From positions 56,544,078 to 56,608,077 of the forward strand of contig NC_089591.1 in the NCBI RefSeq assembly GCF_019320115.1: 64,000 nt of DNA, read 5' to 3'. Shown piece after piece: positions 58,301 through 64,000 of this stretch (position 1 is the stretch's first letter; each line of letters begins with the position of its first letter). The notes beneath the pieces are model-generated. The model was not told where the DNA came from, did no database searches, and was given only the letters and a program-made list of their open reading frames with translations. This DNA is from Miscanthus floridulus. Lineage: Eukaryota; Streptophyta; Magnoliopsida; Poales; Poaceae. Position numbers and translations under genes: made by a program.

Positions 58301-60858
58301 CAACACGTTCACCAAGACTAGGCGCACCTACTGATGTCCCTACTTGCACTGATTACGGCACAACCTGAGCTCGGCATTGGCCATGGCGAACACGGTGGCT
58401 CGGTGACACTACGCCAGCGACATGAGACCGATAGATCATAAATCAATAGCACGGGAAGGTTCAACAGCTCACCCTGAACACGTTAGAGCAAAGAGCAAAG
58501 CCAGATGATCAACGGAGGCGCTGGTCGACGTTCACAGCGGTCACGGCGGTGCGAGCAATGGCGACGGTGGTGTTCCAGTGGCTGTGGTGGACAAAATGAG
58601 TAATCAACAAGGTATTAAGCACCATGGCATTAAGGCAAAGCTGGAACAACATCGAGCAAGGAAAGAGGCGCACCGTGGAGCGCTGGCCACGACAGCGCAA
58701 GCACGACGGCGAGGTTGCCGGCCGTGGGGAAGAAAGGCGCGCACAACAAGTTCCTGGCAATTTCAGGCGACCAAGGTTGGCTAGCTAGGTTTGTAAGGAG
58801 GAGATGGAGCTGGGACAGGCTTTACCGAGACGGCAACGGCGCTAGGTCGATGGCGAGAGCTCGACGGAGTTGCGGCGGTGGCGACGGGAAAAGCAGAGGA
58901 GTTGAAAGGAGGAGAACGGCGACTGGCTTTATAACGCGGCCAAGGACACGAAGACGACGTGCAGAAGCTTCACCATGCCAGCGTGGAGCCGAACGCGGCC
59001 ACGAGCGCGCCTGGAACCGAGAAGAAGGTCGCCGGCGGTGTAGCTTAAGCGGCGAGTACTGTTCACCATATTTACAGAATTGCCATTCATCTAAATTTCC
59101 AAATTACTCCCAAATTTATGTAATAACTAAAAAATCTCCAAAAATAAAAGTTGCTCAAAATCTAAAGTTCTACAACTTTGCTTTTATAACCACCCCCTAA
59201 TTCAGTCTACATTTTGAAATGCAAATTTGGATTAAAAAATGGGACATTTAAAGAATTACGCTTTTTCAAATTACTTCAAATTTTTCTAAACAACTTTGAA
59301 AACTCCAAAAACCAACTTTGTACAACTCGACAATCTCTACACTTTTGCTTTAAGGCTCAACCCCAAAATATGCTTAGATTTTGAAATGAGTTTTTAGGGT
59401 AGGATTTAAATACTGAAAATTAGGGTTTTCTTGAAAATTCAAATCCAAACAAAATTTTGAACTTGATTCAAACAATACAATTCAACACATACCACATAAA
59501 GGTAAACTTATTTTAGTGTATGCATATTAAAAATTTTCACTAACACATGAATGATGTGCTATGCATATGATGACATGGCATGTTTTAATATTTAAACACC
59601 CGAGGTGTTACACCGATGGACCCTCGCTCACCAATTTGGCTTAGAGAGGTCATCTTGACTCAATTCATCATGTCTCATTCTCTACCATTAAGTCACCTGT
59701 TCGCCTGTCCCTACCCCACCTTGAATCGCGCCCGGCCAAGCTCCAATTTGGGCATTTCCTCACCGCCGGGCCGATAAGGCCATGATCGGCAGGTGCCGAT
59801 GGCAGCCCTCTAGCCAACCATCTAGAGCCAATTGACTATACTACTAGCTAAGCCTTGAACTCCTCTTCCTTCTGCGCCCCTTAGCCTTATCGCCACCGCC
59901 ACCCCAGCGTCGCTGACGTGGTCGTGTCCATCGTGGTATGCCGCTGCACCGTTTGGTAGCACACGGGCAGCCCTGCTTAGGTAGTCTTCGACCGAACCAT
60001 CACCTTGGCTAGGTCTACGGTAAGCCCTGATGCTTCTCCGCTACCTCTACTGCTCCGTTAGCATCGTAGCTCTCAGAAACGACCGTGCTGCCGTCGTGGA
60101 CAACCGCGCACCGTGGCCAACCACTTTGGTGTGTCCTGCTGCATCTCACCATTGCTTAGTATAGGTGCTAGGGCCATAGGTGGAGGTTGGCCCGTCAGCT
60201 AGGCTTGCACGAGCCTCCGGTGGCTGGCGTAACCACCACATGCCACTGCCCGCCGTGCCACCGTGCACAGAGTCATCGGTGCGTGCTCGAGGAAATTGGA
60301 GTAAAGTTAGGGGGTTAAATGAATTTGTCAAAGAGACATAGGAAAAGTGTTGTCAGTTTAGGTGTAATTCAGGATAAGCTTGAGGTCTCTTTTGCAAAAG
60401 CACCATCACACGTGGGCTTCCCCCTCCGTGGGTCGTCTCGCGCATGGGCCACGTCCCCGTGGGCCTTGCGTAAATGGGCTATGCGGCTGAAATCATTTTT
60501 TGTTTTTCTTAGGAATTGGTTAATGCTTTTCTAATATAATTTCTGAGCTAAACTTGTAGACTTAATATAAAATCGTATCGATGTCCAAAAATTATAAAAC
60601 TAATTTTGTTAGGTTCCTAAAATCATGATCTACCTGTTAATATATCTTGTTCACATAGTTTCATAGTATTTTCAGGAGTTATCTAATTGAATTGAGATGC
60701 TTAATATTGTTAAGATATAAATTTACAGGAATTTTTGTAATAAATCAGTAATAGTGTTGGCTCTAAAAATTTCATAGTAAATTCTTAATATTATTAGGTG
60801 CTCATTGTAATTTTTGTAGCTCCTTGTGTGGTTTTGTTAAGATATAAATGGAAGACTT
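55334..60858. mobile_element. GC-rich retroelement-like host sequence, interrupted by solo LTR E
   Basis: The left part (55334-56014) and right part (59618-60858) are joined when E and one CCGAT are removed. Both are GC-rich near E and resemble the GC-rich blocks of the LTRs at 51328 and 60911. Non-coding despite ORFs 55470-55934. Identity as another long LTR is inferred from style, not from paired ends. Confidence 0.4.
56015..59612 (-). mobile_element. 3.6-kb solo LTR (E) with CCGAT target duplication
   Basis: Minus orientation: starts TGTAACACCTCGGGTG at 59612 and ends with TTCTGCCATA at 56015. CCGAT flanks both ends (56010-56014, 59613-59617). It contains a TTATAAAG box (minus) near 58931, a GC-rich exon-like block at 58180-58900 and an AT-rich block. 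Near 56450, reading minus, is GTACTCAGGGTTCATTGACC, typical of grass gypsy LTRs. No retroelement proteins are present, hence a solo LTR. The terminal CA is TA here, a small irregularity. Confidence 0.8.
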
Positions 60859-60910
60859 TGAAAGGTCATTGTGTGGTTTTGGTAATTGAGTGACAACCTA
60901 GGTGGACTAA
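60859..60910 (+). mobile_element. Copia-like LTR start, right copy, truncated
   Basis: TGAAAGGTCATTGTGTGGTT followed by TTGGTAATTGAGTGACAACC and TAGGTGGACTAA mirrors 55200-55333. It is interrupted at 60911 by LTR D, so the rest would lie beyond that insertion. Confidence 0.7.
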
Positions 60911-63900
60911 TGTAACACCCTCGGTATTACATTGTATAGTTTTTGCTAAAACGTCGCATGAACATCATACTTATGTGTATATGTGTGTAACGTAAAGTAT
61001 AAATCAATGTACGACACTTGAAACATTCATCCGAAACAAGAAACAAATGTTACGTTTCATGTCGCTTTATATCGTTTAGTATTCTAAGCGAATTTTTATC
61101 GAATAAAATAAAGTAGAACGTGTATGCGAACTTTAATAAAAGTTGGTAGTACGTACTTCATAGGCAACGATGGAATATGTATGGTCGAGGATGAGGTTCG
61201 CTAGCTAGTATATCAAGAAGCTCGAAAATTGAATTCGACGTGAAACCATTCGAAGTTTAAATCATTTCGCGTAAGTTTGAAAATGGGTCGACGAAGCCAC
61301 GTTTGGTAATTTTTGTAGAGAGATTGGCTTAAGAAGTAGCGTGATGTCGTGGCATAGATCGGTAGATCTATGTACCCTCTAGCATATAGAAGAATTGGTT
61401 TGGCGTTTGGACCTTTCAGTAGGGTTTTGCGACAGCTTAAAAACCCGTGCACGTTTTGAACAGAGCCCACGCTGGCCACGGTCACCGCCGTTGCTTGGTT
61501 TGGCACCGGTGCTGGCTCGCTTAGCGCACGCCGCAGCGCCAGTCGCGTCCTCATTGCTACCCTGTGCAAGCACATCGCGCGCATGGTCCTAGCATTGCTG
61601 CCATGGCTGCCTGCTGCCACGTGCTGGTGTGCGGTTTAGTCACCATGGCTGACGCACTGTGTTTGGGGACGCCACTCGTGCCCTGCCCTGCTCTGGCCAG
61701 ATGTGCGCCGGGTCCCGCGCTGCTGCTGCGGGTGGACGTATATGCTTGGCACTCGCACGCACGCACACAAGCGCATTGCGCCTAGGTCCTGGCGGCTCTG
61801 CTTCCCCTTCAGCGCGTCCACCATGGTTGCTGCTCGCGTCGCATCGCATCGCTTGCATTGCGTGCCGTCTAGCGCTGCCATCCTAGTACTGCTCCCATTG
61901 ACGTCGACTGTGCGTGCGCGTGGGCTCATTCGGCTTATGGCGTTCTTGTGCTTGCCCTTAAGGCCACGCCAAAGGCGCCAGTCACTTTGCCTGCAAGGTC
62001 GTCGGTCGGTCAAGCCATGCCAAGCAACCAAATCGATGCACTTCCCTTTTCTGTGTATCATGCACGTGTGGTGGTCACGTGGAAGGATGGCGTCATGCCA
62101 AACTGGTCACTATGGTGGTGGTACATGGGAAGGACACTAATTTGGAATTCTGTCGCCACTGGCTGCCATAAGTCCTTAGGAGTCGCCACTGAAATTGGCC
62201 TCAACCACTCCACCATTTTCCAATTAACCATGCCCACTGTGAGCCCAAATAGTTAGCGTGTGAGTGAAGCCATCTTGGCTTTCGTTCGGCCTTCAGCGAG
62301 GTGAGACGAGGAGTTTCCCTCGCGGCGGGCCGCCATGGCCGCCTAAGTGGGCACATGACCAGAGCGTCGTGGGGTGCTTCGTCATTTCAATTAGGTTGTG
62401 CCTTGAGTAATACTTGACTTGGTTATCACAATCGTGCAGTGGTTTCGTCGATGGAGCAGCGGGTCACCGGAGACGCCGTCGTTGTGCTCATCGGGAACCA
62501 TCGTCACCCTGTGTTTGTGGCCAACTGTCTTGCCGAGCCCCGTGCCTTCACCCAGTCCATCTGTCGCACCGCTGGTGAGGTCCTCTTACTCCTAGAGTAC
62601 CTGGTTGACTCGATTTGGGTAGAAGTGCGCTGGAGCGCGTGGCCATCCCCGGAGGACGTAGTTAGGTGCCGTTTTCATGGCCGATGCGTTTGAAGGTAGT
62701 AGCGAACCAATTAGAACTGCTACTTTGTTCAACGCAGCCTGCTGGTGGTCACCGAGTAGTATTTGAGGCGTTCGAATAGGTGATTTTTCCAGCGTCGGGC
62801 TACCATGACCAGTCACCACCGTGGCATGTGGCCACGCCTGCATGGTGCGCTATTCTGAGCGTGTGTTACCTCAATCCGTTGCGCGTGGCACATGGAAGCT
62901 CATGGGGATGCTGGTGTGTGCCGGTGTGGTCGGTGCTCGTCGACGTTTGGCCGGCGAGGTCGTGGCTCTGTTAAGTCTAGCCAGGGGCGTCGCGATGTGA
63001 ATTTAAAGTAAACGAAGGGGTTAAGTGCTAGAGTCAGTGAGAGGAGGGAATAGTGGAATAGACTACGTTGTCATTTGATGGAAACCCAAGGGCTCTTTTG
63101 CATATTATGGCACGCGTGCGGGTCATTCCCGCCATGGGCCGTCGTCCGACTGGGCCGCACTGCGCGCACGCGTCGCGTCGTTGTGGGCCGAGTCGCGCGA
63201 GTTGGGCCACAGGTTAGAAATTGATTTCTTCAATTTCCAGTAAAATAGAAATGCTTATCTAGTTTAGTTATGAGCTAAACTTTGATAAATTGTAGTAAAT
63301 TCGGTAGATGTCCAAAAATAGTGAAACCAAGTTTGTTAGGTTCGCAAAATTTTCATCTACCTATTAGTGCAGTTAGATTATAGTTAGCCGTGCAAATGGT
63401 AGGTTCGTAAATTCAAAAACTAGAGAGCTAATATTATGTAGATTAATATTGTAGGAATATTTGTGGAAAATTTGTGATAGCTATAGATATAAAAATTTTA
63501 CAGTGGGCTCGCTAGGTTATTATGTACTTGATGTAAATTTCATAGTCCTAGAATAGGATGCTAAATAGAGTAGTTATTACCCTTGCTTTATCGTATATAG
63601 CGTAAATTAGCATTAGGAGTAAGAACACTTGTAGTTGCTATAATAATAATGAATGTCATATTTCAAACTTGTTATCGGTAACAATAGATAGCTTAGCACC
63701 GTGGTCGGTAGCACTAGCTTAGTAGCTAAATCGATGTACTTTTATTTTAAGGGTTGTTGTTGTTATATTCCTAAGCATTGCATCATCATTTCATGTAGAT
63801 CACGAGCTGATAGACTTTGTGCCCGTCGGCGAGCCAGAGTACGACGAGGTGATCGAGGAGTACGAGGAGGAGATCCTCGTGTAGGAGGGAGCCCCAGAGC

Positions 63901-64000
63901 CTATTGGTGCTGACCTTACTGACCTGTCGCCTGCCCAAGGCAAGCTCCGGTGCATAACCCCTATTTTAATGAGCACTGAATATATATATATGTGTGTGAT
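60911..64000 (+). mobile_element. LTR (D) starting TGTAACACCC, runs off the window
   Basis: Begins TGTAACACCCTCGGTATTAC directly inside the Copia-like LTR start. It has the layout of the other long LTRs here: an AT-rich head, a GC-rich block (61460-62970) with featureless overlapping ORFs, an AT-rich intron-like block (63230-63780), and an acidic exon-like ORF at 63798. No gag-pol is seen before the window ends, and the right end is not visible. Confidence 0.65.
63798..63884 (+). other. acidic exon-like ORF in LTR D
   Basis: A short frame rich in Glu and Asp (LIDFVPVGEPEYDEV, then EEYEEEILV) ends in TAG. It follows an acceptor-like TTTCATGTAG and an AT-rich stretch. A comparable acidic frame (TDEDREYSEEYGDDY) sits at about 54080 in LTR F. 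It could be the second exon of a spliced LTR-derived transcript. I do not recognise the peptide. Confidence 0.35.

Overview
The window looks like nuclear DNA of a grass, most likely a panicoid or Andropogoneae type (sorghum, sugarcane or Miscanthus relatives). The support is intron-rich plant genes with GC-rich first exons, together with grass-typical repeats: Stowaway and Tourist-like MITEs, a CACTA element with TAGTCCCGGTTGG-type hairpins, LTRs full of ACCGGACGC motifs, and large LTRs starting TGTAACACC. The species assignment is inference.

Three real genes can be built exon by exon. (1) 5051-7852 (+) encodes a calmodulin-binding receptor-like cytoplasmic kinase (CRCK family) in six coding exons. 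It carries an apparent 1-base deletion at the start of coding exon 3 that truncates the kinase, unless it is a sequence error. (2) 8968-12067 (-) encodes ALG10, the last glucosyltransferase of lipid-linked oligosaccharide assembly, in eight exons that join in phase to 513 aa. It is tail-to-tail with the kinase. (3) 32167-37314 (+) encodes adenine phosphoribosyltransferase in six in-phase exons (213 aa). These are separate housekeeping or signalling genes with no sign of a shared pathway. Two decayed genes are also readable: a plant mariner-like transposase (43591-45720, +) with a duplicated 5' segment, and a GT29 sialyltransferase-like fragment (47132-47829, -) with an internal deletion and a 2-base frameshift.

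Most of the remainder is layered transposable elements. 12.5-15.7 kb is an LTR carrying a nested MITE. 15.7-20.9 kb is GC-rich low-copy or repeat DNA with small tandem duplications. 20.9-24.2 kb is a solo LTR split by a 1344-bp CACTA element with a perfect TAT duplication. 27.7-30.4 kb is a PIF/Harbinger-like element with GC-rich cargo, split by an inverted solo LTR of the same family with a perfect GCTCC duplication. 30.4-31.6 kb is a run of MITEs upstream of APT. 39.7-40.2 kb is a ~103-bp tandem array. 40.2-43.2 kb holds stacked LTR fragments. 48.7-52.6 kb is a ~1.99-kb tandem duplication. 51.3-55.2 kb is a long LTR, 56.0-59.6 kb is a 3.6-kb reverse solo LTR with a CCGAT duplication, and 60.9-64.0 kb is a further LTR running off the window.

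I found no clearly new biological system. The strongest points are the nested-insertion chronology, confirmed by an empty site within the same window, the lesions in the kinase and sialyltransferase genes, and LTRs that appear to hold exon-like acidic ORFs and bZIP-type motif clusters.
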